A stretch of 54,545 nucleotides of DNA, taken from Candidatus Zhuqueibacterota bacterium. GTDB lineage: Bacteria > Zhuqueibacterota > Zhuqueibacteria > Thermofontimicrobiales > Thermofontimicrobiaceae. Positions 7,765 through 16,590 of the stretch are shown here, in pieces. The stretch lies in assembly GCA_016783825.1 (NCBI GenBank), contig JADHVV010000007.1:1-54545 (forward strand), in the 5' to 3' direction. Numbering within the stretch: position 1 is the stretch's first letter; every line of letters begins with the position of its first letter. Both the position numbers and the translations under genes were made by a program. The notes under the pieces are model-generated. The model had not been told where the DNA came from and did no database searches. It saw only the letters and a program-made list of their open reading frames with translations.

Positions 7765-8994
7765 GTTTTCAACCAACTCATCAACATTATCTTTTACTTT
7801 AATAATTCCGTTCACAATATCTTTCATATCGTCTTGTTCACCCAAGAGCACGGACTGTGGCACCCAGATAGCTTCTTCATAACAGGCTTTCTCAGTTTCC
7901 GGCAAGTGATAGCTTGTATAATCAACGCCGACATCAACTTTTTTACCCCTGGCGCCAAAGGCTAAATTTTTAAATACCGGCTGTGTGTACAAGGGAATTG
8001 AATATCCTGCGCTGAGAATGAATCCTTCTTTTCTCATTGCATCGATAAATGTATTTTTGGGAACATCTTTAAAATGTTCTTTTTGATAGCGACAAATAAA
8101 AAGATGCAATGAATTACTCGTTATATTATCGTCTGCTTTTAAAGTTTCGATGCCATCAATTTGTGAGAGCTGCTCATTTAAGTATTTTGCATTTTTTTCT
8201 CTTTTTGCCTTCATTTCAGGATATCTCTCAAACTGGGCGGAAAGAACCGCGCCCTGGAATTCAGACATTCGAAAGTTCCCGCCCAAGTAATAATGCTCAT
8301 ACCAAACACCACCTTCGATGCGACCGCAATTGGAAAAAGACCGGCAGAACTTTGCTGTTTCTTCATCATTGGTCAATATGATGCCACCTTCGGCTGCCGT
8401 AATATTTTTTGAAGATTGAAAGCTGAAACCGCCCGCATCACCAATAGCGCCGACTTTCTGATTTTTCCATTCGGAACCCCAGGCTTGAGCTGCGTCTTCA
8501 ATGACTTTCAAATTATGCTTTTTTGCAATCCCATTAATTTCATCCATATTACACGGGCGGCCGCCAAAATGAACCGGCATGATAGCTGCAGTGCGATCAG
8601 TTATTGCGCCTTTAATTTGGTTTGCGTCTATATTATATGTATCGGGATCGATATCAACAAAAACCGGAATAGCGCCTGCATCAAGAATAGCAGTAGCAGA
8701 TGCAATGAAAGTATAGCATGGTAATATTACTTCCTGCCCGGTCTCAACACCAATTGCCTGAAGTGCAACCTTCAAAGCCGTTGTCCCACTGTTCACACAA
8801 ATTCCATATTTCGCTTGATGATAATTGGCATATTTTTCTGAAAAAGTTTTCACCTGGTCGCCATGAAGCGCCCCCCATTTTCCACTTTCTACTACTTTTT
8901 TCAAATTATTAATCTCGTTGTCGTCCCATACGGGCCATTTGGGGAAAGATTTTGTTCGTAACGGTGATCCGCCTTTGATCGCTAATTTTGACAT
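7756..8994 (-). CDS. DegT/DnrJ/EryC1/StrS family PLP aminotransferase
   Basis: 412-residue fold-type I PLP enzyme of the family that transaminates ketosugars (or catalyses related dehydrations). Visible: SGTTALKVALQAIGV (substrate and PLP phosphate region), CYTFIASATAIL, VDIDPDTYN, EDAAQAWGS (Asp that contacts the pyridine N), the internal aldimine Lys in FSFQSSKNITAAEGG (about residue 193), and GGNFRMSEFQGAV. Start follows GGAGACCAAAT. It ends in EEAIWVPQ and a short charged tail. Upstream on the same strand is a sugar-isomerase-like gene, so a sugar pathway is plausible, but no substrate can be named; AHBA synthase-like and inosose-type members are alternatives. Confidence 0.85.
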   Translation of the reverse strand: MSKLAIKGGSPLRTKSFPKWPVWDDNEINNLKKVVESGKWGALHGDQVKTFSEKYANYHQAKYGICVNSGTTALKVALQAIGVETGQEVILPCYTFIASATAILDAGAIPVFVDIDPDTYNIDANQIKGAITDRTAAIMPVHFGGRPCNMDEINGIAKKHNLKVIEDAAQAWGSEWKNQKVGAIGDAGGFSFQSSKNITAAEGGIILTNDEETAKFCRSFSNCGRIEGGVWYEHYYLGGNFRMSEFQGAVLSAQFERYPEMKAKREKNAKYLNEQLSQIDGIETLKADDNITSNSLHLFICRYQKEHFKDVPKNTFIDAMRKEGFILSAGYSIPLYTQPVFKNLAFGARGKKVDVGVDYTSYHLPETEKACYEEAIWVPQSVLLGEQDDMKDIVNGIIKVKDNVDELVENKM

Positions 8995-9066
8995 ATTTGG
9001 TCTCCTATTTCAAGAAATTATGTAAATATTTCAGTGTAACTATTCAGCTAATCCAAACATCAATGA

Positions 9067-9206
9067 AAAAGTTAATAAATATCCCACAGAATTAGAATCT
9101 TCCTTCGGCAGATTTCTACTATTGATTGATTCGCTAAAGGAGAACTGTCACAGAAAAAATCTATTTATTTATTTCTGTGGGAGTTCGTTTCTGTGGGAGA
9201 AAAAAG
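9067..9206. repeat. Dispersed palindromic repeat, CCCACAGAA arms
   Basis: CCCACAGAA on the left and TTTCTGTGGG (twice, about 9171-9197) on the right. The interior (about 9093-9146), with CTTCGGCAGA and TTGATTGATTC, is clearly similar to the interior of the repeat at 13279-13407 although the arms differ. Occupies most of the 275-bp gap between two genes; no gene seen there. Confidence 0.5.
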
Positions 9207-9269
9207 TTGCGCCTAAATAGTTACATTTTAGTTTAAAAAACATTGATTAAGCCTAAACCATTTTAAAAA

Positions 9270-10097
9270 TCACTTCAACACAAATTTATCATCCATTTCC
9301 AAATCCTTTAACATATTTGTTACTCTAAATAAATTTCGATTTGAATTCTCGATTAAGGGTTTTACCTGCGTTTCGATTGTAAGGTATTTTACTTCTTTAT
9401 TATTTATTATCGCTTTAAGCTGTCCATACCAGTCAATTGTTCCATCACCAAAAACCGTAAACTCCGGTTCACCATTTTTATTTGTCAAAAAATCTTTAAC
9501 ATGAATTGAATAAATATGGTGACGAATTGTTAGGTAGCCATAAGGGTAGGGGATTTCTCCGGCATACGCAGCATTCGCTAAATCCCAATTCGCTCTCAAA
9601 TGTTTTGAATTTACATCGTCTAAAATTTTAGCGGTATTAGCGCTCGTATCAGCCCAAAATCCAGGATGATTTTCAAGCAGCAGCTTAAATCCATACTTTT
9701 CTGCTAATGAGGTCATCCTTCCTAAAATATGCAGAACCTGGACATAATTGGTTTGAGGTTCTTTTTCGTATTTCATAAATCCAAAAATGATGACATTATT
9801 GGTACCAAATTTTTCTGCTAATCGGAAACTTTCGTAGATGTGCTCCTCAATTTCAAGTTTTAATTGCACTTCGTCGCTTAATGAAATTTTAAATAATCCA
9901 GGAGAAATAGCGGAAATATTCAAGTCAAATTCATTCTTTATTTTGATTAGCCTTTCAATCTCATCTTCTGAAATATAGGGAACCCTGCCGCTTTTCAAAT
10001 ATCGTATTTCGTAATCTCTGATTCCCCACTCTATTCCAATCCGGGCTGCTTCCAGAAAATCAAGTGTAATTTCATTAGAAATGATCGATATTTTCAT
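9270..10097 (-). CDS. Sugar phosphate isomerase/epimerase-like TIM barrel protein
   Basis: 275 residues of the xylose isomerase-like AP endonuclease 2 superfamily. Metal-binding pattern is visible: LLLENHPGFWADT (Glu and His), RANWDLANA (Asp), HVKDF (His and Asp) and TIETQ (Glu) in the order expected of a barrel with a divalent metal centre. Members interconvert keto-sugars or inositol derivatives. The ATG directly abuts the stop of the preceding gene (TAGATG), so the two are co-translated. Substrate unknown. Confidence 0.8.
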   Translation of the reverse strand: MKISIISNEITLDFLEAARIGIEWGIRDYEIRYLKSGRVPYISEDEIERLIKIKNEFDLNISAISPGLFKISLSDEVQLKLEIEEHIYESFRLAEKFGTNNVIIFGFMKYEKEPQTNYVQVLHILGRMTSLAEKYGFKLLLENHPGFWADTSANTAKILDDVNSKHLRANWDLANAAYAGEIPYPYGYLTIRHHIYSIHVKDFLTNKNGEPEFTVFGDGTIDWYGQLKAIINNKEVKYLTIETQVKPLIENSNRNLFRVTNMLKDLEMDDKFVLK

Positions 10098-10775
10098 CTA
10101 TTTGTAATCCGCATTTATTTTTCCAAAAATCCGAAAACTTTTTAGAATGTCTTCAAGATCAGACCGCAAAAAGTCATATTCTTCGGATTTCACTTGACAG
10201 GTAATAGTATAACATAACCTGTTTTGAACAAGAAACATAACCAGCCAAACAGAAAATTCTGTGTGTGATTGCTCCGGGAATTCAACCATATAATAGGCGC
10301 CGCGTAACTTACTCATGCCTGTCACCGTTACATCACTTATCACTCGAATTGTATCCGGGGAAAGAAAATTTTGTTTCGTTTCATGTAAACTTTGTTTTGC
10401 CAGGCTTGCCGGCATGCGCGGTTCATTCAATGGAATTATTCCAACTTGAACGATTGACAATGTATCAAGTCTATCTCTGCGGTTCATTTCAGCAAATAAA
10501 TTTATATTCTCAATAAGTGTTAAAGATGAATTTTGAGTCAAAAGAGAATCAGTATTCTGACGGTAAGAAATCTCCCAATCAGCGCTGGGCAAAGCAATTC
10601 CAAAATTATATCGTTTATTGTAATATTTGCCATCTATTATTTTTGCATCTGTATCAAACTCCGGTATGGGTGTTGGTTGAAAGCCAATTTTATCGGTCTT
10701 TACAATAATCATGATGGCGATAATTGTAATTAATAAAACAACTAAAAATAATATTTGTCCCGATGTTTTTTTCAT
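10098..10775 (-). CDS. Membrane-anchored protein of unknown function
   Basis: 225 residues. An N-terminal signal anchor (about 8-26, LFLVVLLITIIAIMIIV) is followed by a soluble domain of about 190 residues with YYNKRYNFGIALPSADWEI (about 52-70), a pattern reminiscent of PsbP-like or lipoprotein-attached domains that measure 'native/folded' extracellular modules; similarity is weak and no function is claimed. The domain ends with a stretch SEEYDFLRSDLEDILKSFRI typical of that fold. First gene of a two-gene unit with the TIM barrel protein. Confidence 0.65.
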   Translation of the reverse strand: MKKTSGQILFLVVLLITIIAIMIIVKTDKIGFQPTPIPEFDTDAKIIDGKYYNKRYNFGIALPSADWEISYRQNTDSLLTQNSSLTLIENINLFAEMNRRDRLDTLSIVQVGIIPLNEPRMPASLAKQSLHETKQNFLSPDTIRVISDVTVTGMSKLRGAYYMVEFPEQSHTEFSVWLVMFLVQNRLCYTITCQVKSEEYDFLRSDLEDILKSFRIFGKINADYK

Positions 10776-10968
10776 GATGACTTCACAAAAAGTTATTAGT
10801 ACCCATTCAAATGTACAATTTTAAATCTTCTAATTTAATAAAAATATCGTTAAAGTCAATTAAAAAATAAATTTATTTGCTTGATTTTTTTCATTGAATT
10901 GGGTATTTTTACTATACTCGTTTAGGTTTACTTTCTAACATATAAATCATTACTTTTCATAAGTAAAA

Positions 10969-13263
10969 ATGGTAATGGATAATAACAATCAAAAAATGAC
11001 ATTGAAAAATAATTCTAAAATTCTATACTTCGCTTTCATCATTTTGGGTTTTAGCGCAATGATGAGTCAAATCATTGTAATTCGGGAATTGATTTTTCTG
11101 TTTACCGGCAATGAATTGACAATTGGAATTATTTTAGCAGTGTGGCTTCTTTGGACGGCTATTGGCAGTGGATTTTTTGGCAGGCTCACGAGATATGTCA
11201 AAAAGCCTATTAACTTGTTTTCTTATTTGCAATTCTTCGTAGTCCTTTTGCTTCCTCTCACCATAGTTGCTGTCAGGCTGAGTCGTTTTATTCTTTTTTT
11301 ATCAGCAGGTGAGATTTCTCACCCCTTGCTGATTATTTTAATTCCCCTGGTAACGTTGGCACCCATTGCAACATCGTTCGGATTTCTGTACACGTTGAGT
11401 TGTAACATTCTTTCCAAGAAAGATGAAACGAAATCTTTTGTTCCTGGCAAAGTTTATTTCTTCGAGGCAATCGGCGCTGGAGGAGCAGGTTTTATTGCCA
11501 GCATTATTTTATTCCGTTTTCTAAATAACTTCGAAATCGTTTTAATTATTTCCGGCATATGTTTACTATCCGGATTATTTCTGCTATTTGTTTCAAGTCG
11601 AAAGAAATTTCAAATCTTGACTCCCATTGTTATTGGTTTATTTTTCTTTATTGTTTTCTTTTCGCCCCAGTTGAAAAAATTTGTTAATAGTAAATTTTGG
11701 GGTAACATCAAATTACTTGAATCGAAAACAACTATTTATGGCAATATCTCTGTTACCAAAATTGGTGAATCAATCAGTTTCTATGAAAATGGTATGTTAA
11801 TGTTTACATATCCTGATCTTTTGTATGCGGAGGAATCGGTTCATTTTGCATTGTTAGAGCATCCAGCCCCAAAAAACGTCCTGCTAATAGGCGGAGATCC
11901 TGTGGGAAGCTTAAACCAGGTGTTATCTCATACTATAATCGAAAAAGTTGATTTCCTCCTTTTGGATCCGGCTTTAATTGAGTTAACACAAAAGTACATT
12001 CCATCCACAAAGCACATTTTAAATAATCCAAAAATAAAAATCATCTATCAAGACGGAAGACAATTTTTGGATAAAACCAAAGAAAAATATGATGTCATTA
12101 TCATCAACCTACCTGCGCCGGAAACAACGCAAATAAATCGATTTTACACAACGGAATTTTATCGTGCAGCGAAAAAAGGATTAAAAAAGAATGGCGTGAT
12201 GAGCTTTTCAATCGCAGCTTCAGAAAACGTCATTGGATCTGAGCAGGCTGAACTATTGAGATGTTTATTTTTTACCTTCAACCTGGCTTTTCAGGAAATA
12301 ATTATTATTCCCGGCTACACCCTTCATTTTATTGGCAGCAATAAAAAAGGCAATTTGACAAATGATCCGGAAATCCTGATCAGCCGGATAAAGCATAGAA
12401 ACTTGCCTACAAAGTATATTCAAGATTATTATCTTCGTTTTCGATTGTCACCCGATAGAATCAAATATATTAGTGAAATAATTAAAACAGGTAATCCCAC
12501 AAAAATCAACCGCGACTTCCACCCTATCAGCTATTTTTATAATATCTATTTGTGGTTTACAAATTTCAACAAAAAAATGATTGGCTCGATCCATGACTTT
12601 TTTCAATTGAGCAAGCTGCTTTTTTCGTTGATTATTTTTGGTTTTGTTTTATTATTTTTGATACTTTTTTTTCGTGCTAAAAATCAAGACAAGAAATTTA
12701 ATCGTGCCATTTATATTTCAATTATTTTAATCGGCTGCACAACAATATCATTGGAAATACTTATCATTCATGGTTTTCAGGCAATTTATGGGTATGCTTA
12801 TTACCAGCTATCACTTATTCTAACCGGTTTTATGGTTGGATTGGCTTTGGGGAGTTGGTATTCCATTCACTTATTAAAACGTTCAAAAACTGCTTTTAAA
12901 CGTTATTTGGTTTTTCAATCTTTTCTCACTTTATATCCGTTATTAACTTATTTTGTTTTGATCTCACTTTCAAAAATCACTTTATCTTCATTTTTAATCC
13001 AGGCTTCATTTTTAGTTTTAATTTCAGGATTAGGTTTTATCGGCGGTTTTCAATTTCCACTTGCTAGTTACTTAATCTTTCAGCACAAAAAACAAATTGA
13101 CCGTATTGGTGGGACACTTTATGCGTGGGATTTGTTTGGTTCAGTTATCGGGGCATTATTGATTAGTACGTTAATAATTCCTGTGTTCGGTGTTCTCGCA
13201 GCGACTTTATCTTTTTTTGTTATGAATTTTGTCGTGTTGGTATTATTATTTCAAAACCAATAA
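10969..13263 (+). CDS. Polytopic membrane protein with embedded spermidine-synthase-like domain
   Basis: 764 residues in three parts: an N-terminal membrane domain (about 15-240, about seven helices, beginning LGFSAMMSQIIVIRELIFL), a SAM-binding spermidine synthase-like domain (about 250-430) and a C-terminal membrane domain (about 540-764). The glycine loop reads LIGGDPVGSL and the acidic strand LLLDPALIEL, but the position normally occupied by the catalytic Asp of aminopropyltransferases reads IIINLPAPET, with Asn in place of Asp. Aminopropyl transfer is therefore doubtful; another methyl- or aminopropyl-like role or pure scaffold is possible. Divergently transcribed from the neighbouring pair. 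An ATG at 10975 is an alternative start. Confidence 0.75.
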   Translation: MVMDNNNQKMTLKNNSKILYFAFIILGFSAMMSQIIVIRELIFLFTGNELTIGIILAVWLLWTAIGSGFFGRLTRYVKKPINLFSYLQFFVVLLLPLTIVAVRLSRFILFLSAGEISHPLLIILIPLVTLAPIATSFGFLYTLSCNILSKKDETKSFVPGKVYFFEAIGAGGAGFIASIILFRFLNNFEIVLIISGICLLSGLFLLFVSSRKKFQILTPIVIGLFFFIVFFSPQLKKFVNSKFWGNIKLLESKTTIYGNISVTKIGESISFYENGMLMFTYPDLLYAEESVHFALLEHPAPKNVLLIGGDPVGSLNQVLSHTIIEKVDFLLLDPALIELTQKYIPSTKHILNNPKIKIIYQDGRQFLDKTKEKYDVIIINLPAPETTQINRFYTTEFYRAAKKGLKKNGVMSFSIAASENVIGSEQAELLRCLFFTFNLAFQEIIIIPGYTLHFIGSNKKGNLTNDPEILISRIKHRNLPTKYIQDYYLRFRLSPDRIKYISEIIKTGNPTKINRDFHPISYFYNIYLWFTNFNKKMIGSIHDFFQLSKLLFSLIIFGFVLLFLILFFRAKNQDKKFNRAIYISIILIGCTTISLEILIIHGFQAIYGYAYYQLSLILTGFMVGLALGSWYSIHLLKRSKTAFKRYLVFQSFLTLYPLLTYFVLISLSKITLSSFLIQASFLVLISGLGFIGGFQFPLASYLIFQHKKQIDRIGGTLYAWDLFGSVIGALLISTLIIPVFGVLAATLSFFVMNFVVLVLLFQNQ

Positions 13264-13278
13264 TGAGTTCACTCAAAA

Positions 13279-13407
13279 AACCACTAATTACACGAATTAC
13301 ACTAATTTCAATAAAATCAATCTTCGGCGGACTTTTACAATAGATTGATTCACCAATTGAGAATTCACCTAAAAATAATTAGTGAAAATTCGTGAAATTC
13401 GTTAACC
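13279..13407. repeat. Dispersed palindromic repeat, AACCACTAATTACACG arms
   Basis: Left arm AACCACTAATTACACGAATT and a right arm containing AATTAGTGAAAATTCGTG form an imperfect inverted repeat around an interior like that of 9067-9206. The arm family recurs at 29555-29617, 30504-30534 and 32741-32820. It fills the space before the amidotransferase operon, where no riboswitch was recognised. Confidence 0.6.
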
Positions 13408-13443
13408 TCTTTTATAATATGATGTCAATGGCAAGAATATAAA

Positions 13444-14085
13444 ATGTGCAGACTACTACTTGTAAAATCAAAAACCGAATTCCCAATTTCCTATCATCTG
13501 AAGAAATTCAGTTATATTGCAGAAAACAGCCGGGAATACCAGGGACATGGCTGGGGCTGCGTTTATCTCCAAAATGGTAGTTGGAAAAAATATAAAAACA
13601 TTAATCCCATCTGGACTGATGATCCGAATCAGTTTGGCAGTTCAACTTATTTGTTAGCCCACGCCAGAAGCGCCTTTCGCGATGAAGGGATTACAATTGA
13701 GAATAACATGCCATTTCAATCAGGTAATATTTTTTTTATCTTTAATGGTGAGCTGCATGGCGTAAAAATAAAAGAAGAGGGGCGAATTGGCGCAGAAAAA
13801 TTATTCAATTACATTCTCCGGTTTTATCGAAAAGATCAGGAAGCGGGCTTTCAAAGAGCGCTGGAAATAATAGAAAAACGGACTAATTATATCAAAGCTA
13901 TGAATATTATTATGGCAGACAAAAAACAAATTTATTTGGCATCTACTCATAATGAAGATCACGATTATTTTACGATGTATAAAAAAGAAACTGAAAATGA
14001 TTTAATAATCTGTTCCGAACCTTTTCCCAATGAGACTGATTGGGAAAAAATTCCCAACAACACAAGGAGGATTTTTGCGCAATGA
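13444..14085 (+). CDS. Class II glutamine amidotransferase (YafJ/EgtC-like)
   Basis: 213 residues with Cys2 right after the initiator Met (MCRLLLVKS), the N-terminal nucleophile of class II glutaminases that is exposed by Met removal. Also visible are HGWGCVYL, AHARSAF (glutamine-binding Arg) and FIFNGELHG (Asn-Gly oxyanion segment). It should release ammonia from glutamine for a partner. The stop overlaps the lysZ start (ATGA), so it is the first gene of a coupled trio. No fixed synthase domain is attached; the acceptor is unknown. Confidence 0.85.
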   Translation: MCRLLLVKSKTEFPISYHLKKFSYIAENSREYQGHGWGCVYLQNGSWKKYKNINPIWTDDPNQFGSSTYLLAHARSAFRDEGITIENNMPFQSGNIFFIFNGELHGVKIKEEGRIGAEKLFNYILRFYRKDQEAGFQRALEIIEKRTNYIKAMNIIMADKKQIYLASTHNEDHDYFTMYKKETENDLIICSEPFPNETDWEKIPNNTRRIFAQ

Positions 14086-14873
14086 TAATTATTAAAATAG
14101 GCGGTGGCAAATCAATTAATATAAAAGGAATAATTAAAGACATTGCAGACATTGAAGAATCTTATGTCATTGTACACGGCGCCAATGCATTACGCGATGA
14201 ACTTGCAGAGAAACTTGATAAACCCAAAAAAGTTATCACATCAATCTCGGGATACTCAAGCGTCTTTTCTGATGAGGAAGCGCTTGATATTATGATGATG
14301 GCATATTCCGGGCTCAAAAATAAAAGGATTGTTGAACTATGCCAACAGCATGGAATTAATGCTGTAGGTCTATCGGGTGTCGATGGCAAAGCTGTTTTAG
14401 GGAAAAGAAACCAAAGAATTCGGGTTAAAGAAGGGGAAAAGTTGAGAATTATCCGCGATTTCTCCGGCAAACCGAAATCGATTAATGTTGAGTTGCTTAA
14501 TTTATTACTTTCAAATGGATATGTTCCGGTTTTGACAGTTCCGATACTTGATGAAAATAACATTGCCATTAATTCAGAAAATGATGATATTGTCCGGTTG
14601 CTTTCTAAAAAAATGGGAGCAAAAACAATTATTCAACTAATTGAAGCCAAAGGATTTCTTGAAAATTCAAATGAGCCGGATTCTGTCATAAAAAAGCTGG
14701 ATTCAAAAGAGCTTGAAAAAAAGGAAAATCAAGTAGAAGGAAGAATGAAAAGAAAAGTCCTGGCATTACGGAAATTGTTTGAAAATGGTGCAGCAAAAGT
14801 AATCATTAGTGACGGCAGAGCAGAAAATCCAATAAAAGATGCTTTAGCTGGCAAAGGGACGGTGATATCATGA
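14082..14873 (+). CDS. lysZ: [LysW]-aminoadipate/glutamate kinase (LysZ/ArgB family)
   Basis: 263-residue amino acid kinase. Start at 14082 after AGGAGG; an earlier in-frame ATG at 14040 is inside the amidotransferase gene. It looks like Thermus LysZ rather than classical ArgB: MIIIKIGGG start, VIVHGANALRD, SGLKNKRIVELCQQHG, VGLSGVDGK, GRMKRKVLAL and the C-terminal ISDGRAENPIKDAL. LysZ phosphorylates the gamma or delta carboxylate of a substrate attached to the carrier protein LysW. No lysW, lysX or lysY is in the window, so the carrier must be elsewhere or the enzyme works differently. Overlaps the next gene by four bases (ATGA). Confidence 0.85.
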   Translation: MIIIKIGGGKSINIKGIIKDIADIEESYVIVHGANALRDELAEKLDKPKKVITSISGYSSVFSDEEALDIMMMAYSGLKNKRIVELCQQHGINAVGLSGVDGKAVLGKRNQRIRVKEGEKLRIIRDFSGKPKSINVELLNLLLSNGYVPVLTVPILDENNIAINSENDDIVRLLSKKMGAKTIIQLIEAKGFLENSNEPDSVIKKLDSKELEKKENQVEGRMKRKVLALRKLFENGAAKVIISDGRAENPIKDALAGKGTVIS

Positions 14874-16027
14874 TTGATTATAAAGCGCTTCAAAGTGAAT
14901 ACGAATTTGATGTTTACCCGAAAAGAGATATTGTTCTCACGAAAGGAAAAAATGCCAGAGTCTGGGATAGTCAGGGAAATGAATATGTTGACTGTGTAGC
15001 CGGACATGGTGTTGCGAATATCGGTCATTGTAATGAAGCAGTCATTCAAGCCATTGAGAAACAATCCCGCAAACTCATTACCTGCAGCGGCACTTTTTAC
15101 AATGATACAAAAGCAGAATTATTGCAAAAATTAATATCAATCGGCCCAAAGAGTTTGAAGAAAGCATTTCTGTGTAATTCAGGGACAGAAGCGATTGAAG
15201 CAGCTATAAAATTTGCCCGTTTTTCAACAGGTAAAACAGATTTTATCTGCGCCATGAGAGGATTCCACGGAAGAACAATTGGTGCTTTAAGCGCTACTTT
15301 TCAACCTGCGTATAAAAAATCATTTGAGCCGCTGGTGTGTGGTTTTAATTTTGTTTCTTTCAACAAATTTGAAAAATTAGTAAAGGCTGTTACTGATAAA
15401 ACAGCGGCAATCATTTTAGAAATTGTCCAGGGCGAAGGCGGTGTTCACATTGGTACGCAGGAATACTTCCTTCAGGTTCAACAACTGTGTCAGGAAAAAG
15501 GATTATTATTAATCATTGATGAAGTGCAAACCGGTTTTTGTCGAACCGGGAAAATGTTCGCCTGCCAACATTTCGACCTTCAACCGGATATCCTCTGCCT
15601 CGCCAAAGGAATAGCAGGTGGTCTGCCAATGGGCGCAGTGTTGTGTTCGGACAAATTAAACGCCCCGATTGATCAACATGGCTCAACTTTTGGTGGTAAT
15701 CCTTTGGTTTGCGCAGCATCGCTGGCTGTGATTGATTTTATGGTGGAAAATCGACTTGATGAGGCAGCTAAAAAGAAAGGCGAATTTCTTGTTCAAAAAC
15801 TCATGGAAGCTGAACTGTCAAAAGTCAGGGAGATTCGCCATCTGGGATTAATGATAGGGATTGAGCTAAAAGAAAAAGTAAAACCTTACATTATCAAACT
15901 AATTGAATCCCGAGTTCTAACGCTTCCGGCAGGCGCAACAGTTTTGCGGTTGCTTCCACCTTTAACTATTTGCTATGATGAATTAGAGATAGTTGCTGAC
16001 AAAATTATAGCAGTACTTCAAACCTAA
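14870..16027 (+). CDS. lysJ: LysJ/ArgD-type aminotransferase (acetylornithine or LysW-lysine aminotransferase)
   Basis: 385-residue class III PLP aminotransferase. CNSGTEAIEAAIKFAR (PLP phosphate), MRGFHGRTIGALSAT, EIVQGEGGVH, LIIDEVQTGFCRTGK, the PLP Lys in CLAKGIAGGLPMG (about residue 246) and STFGGNPLVCA are all present. ArgD and LysJ cannot be separated by motifs alone; its position after a LysZ-like kinase favours the LysW branch. The final domain carries GATVLRLLPPLTI. Ends just before a large hairpin. Confidence 0.87.
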   Translation: MIDYKALQSEYEFDVYPKRDIVLTKGKNARVWDSQGNEYVDCVAGHGVANIGHCNEAVIQAIEKQSRKLITCSGTFYNDTKAELLQKLISIGPKSLKKAFLCNSGTEAIEAAIKFARFSTGKTDFICAMRGFHGRTIGALSATFQPAYKKSFEPLVCGFNFVSFNKFEKLVKAVTDKTAAIILEIVQGEGGVHIGTQEYFLQVQQLCQEKGLLLIIDEVQTGFCRTGKMFACQHFDLQPDILCLAKGIAGGLPMGAVLCSDKLNAPIDQHGSTFGGNPLVCAASLAVIDFMVENRLDEAAKKKGEFLVQKLMEAELSKVREIRHLGLMIGIELKEKVKPYIIKLIESRVLTLPAGATVLRLLPPLTICYDELEIVADKIIAVLQT

Positions 16028-16030
16028 AAA

Positions 16031-16143
16031 CAAAATGCCTGTCCAAGTTTTTTTTTCGGGAATAGACGACAAAATATTAAAAAAAGTGGGCGGGGATCAT
16101 TTTGTCGTCCATTCCCGGGAAAAACTCGGGACAGGTATTTTGT
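16031..16143. terminator. Large inverted repeat between convergent genes
   Basis: Nested arms CAAAATGCCTGTCC / GGGACAGGTATTTTG and CGGGAATAGACGACAAAAT / ATTTTGTCGTCCATTCCCG enclose a G-rich interior. It lies between the lysJ stop and the stop of the minus-strand gene beyond, so it can act in both directions. Uses the same TGTCC...ATTCCCG vocabulary as 2541-2687 and 38048-38271. The terminator role is inferred. Confidence 0.6.
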
Positions 16144-16210
16144 CTATTTCTTTTTTTAATGATTTTATCAGCAAATAATATTTGCTTCTTCTCTTAAAAT
16201 AACAAGAGAA

Positions 16211-16588
16211 TTATGTAGCATCAGTCTGGTTGTTAAATATTTCAGCCGTTTCATCATTTAACAGCACCCAAAGAGAATAAACGCCAAGCGCTGTCCCAAA
16301 CGGTATTTCGATCAGATCAATACAAGATAGGATCAATGTTAGTATCCTTGCCCAGGGGCGTCGTTTTAATAGTCCAATGCCAGCAATAATATCCGGTATT
16401 GAAAAAACCACCAAAACAACTGCGATTATTGACCCCACCATCGAGGTGATGGCTATCGCTTCAGGATCACGCGAAAGAAGACCTCCTCCTGCGACTGCGA
16501 CAAACACGATAATAGCAATCATAATTCCCAGGGCGCCCGCCCCGATTCTTAATGCCCCAGCTAAAGTAATGTGTTGTTCCATTCTCAT
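16211..16588 (-). CDS. Small integral membrane protein of unknown function
   Basis: 125 residues with three or four hydrophobic helices (about 11-34, 47-71, 82-108) and a short acidic C-terminus. The start follows AAGGAAAT and lies only 2 bp after the preceding gene's stop on the same strand, so it belongs to the same transcript as the beta-lactamase-like gene. The GLLKRRPWARIL segment between helices is a pattern often seen in small uncharacterised membrane proteins. No function assigned. Confidence 0.7.
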   Translation of the reverse strand: MRMEQHITLAGALRIGAGALGIMIAIIVFVAVAGGGLLSRDPEAIAITSMVGSIIAVVLVVFSIPDIIAGIGLLKRRPWARILTLILSCIDLIEIPFGTALGVYSLWVLLNDETAEIFNNQTDAT

Positions 16589-16590
16589 AA

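Noticed and set aside
10776-10968. Divergent promoter region before the spermidine-synthase-like gene
   Set aside because: A TATACT hexamer exists at about 10914, but no adequate -35 at 16-18 bp spacing, so no promoter is claimed.
13264-13443. Possible lysine riboswitch before the amidotransferase operon
   Set aside because: The stretch is taken up by a dispersed repeat, and I see none of the conserved lysine riboswitch core segments.
13970-14569. Minus-strand frames opposite the amidotransferase and lysZ
   Set aside because: Antisense shadows of coupled genes with clear motifs.
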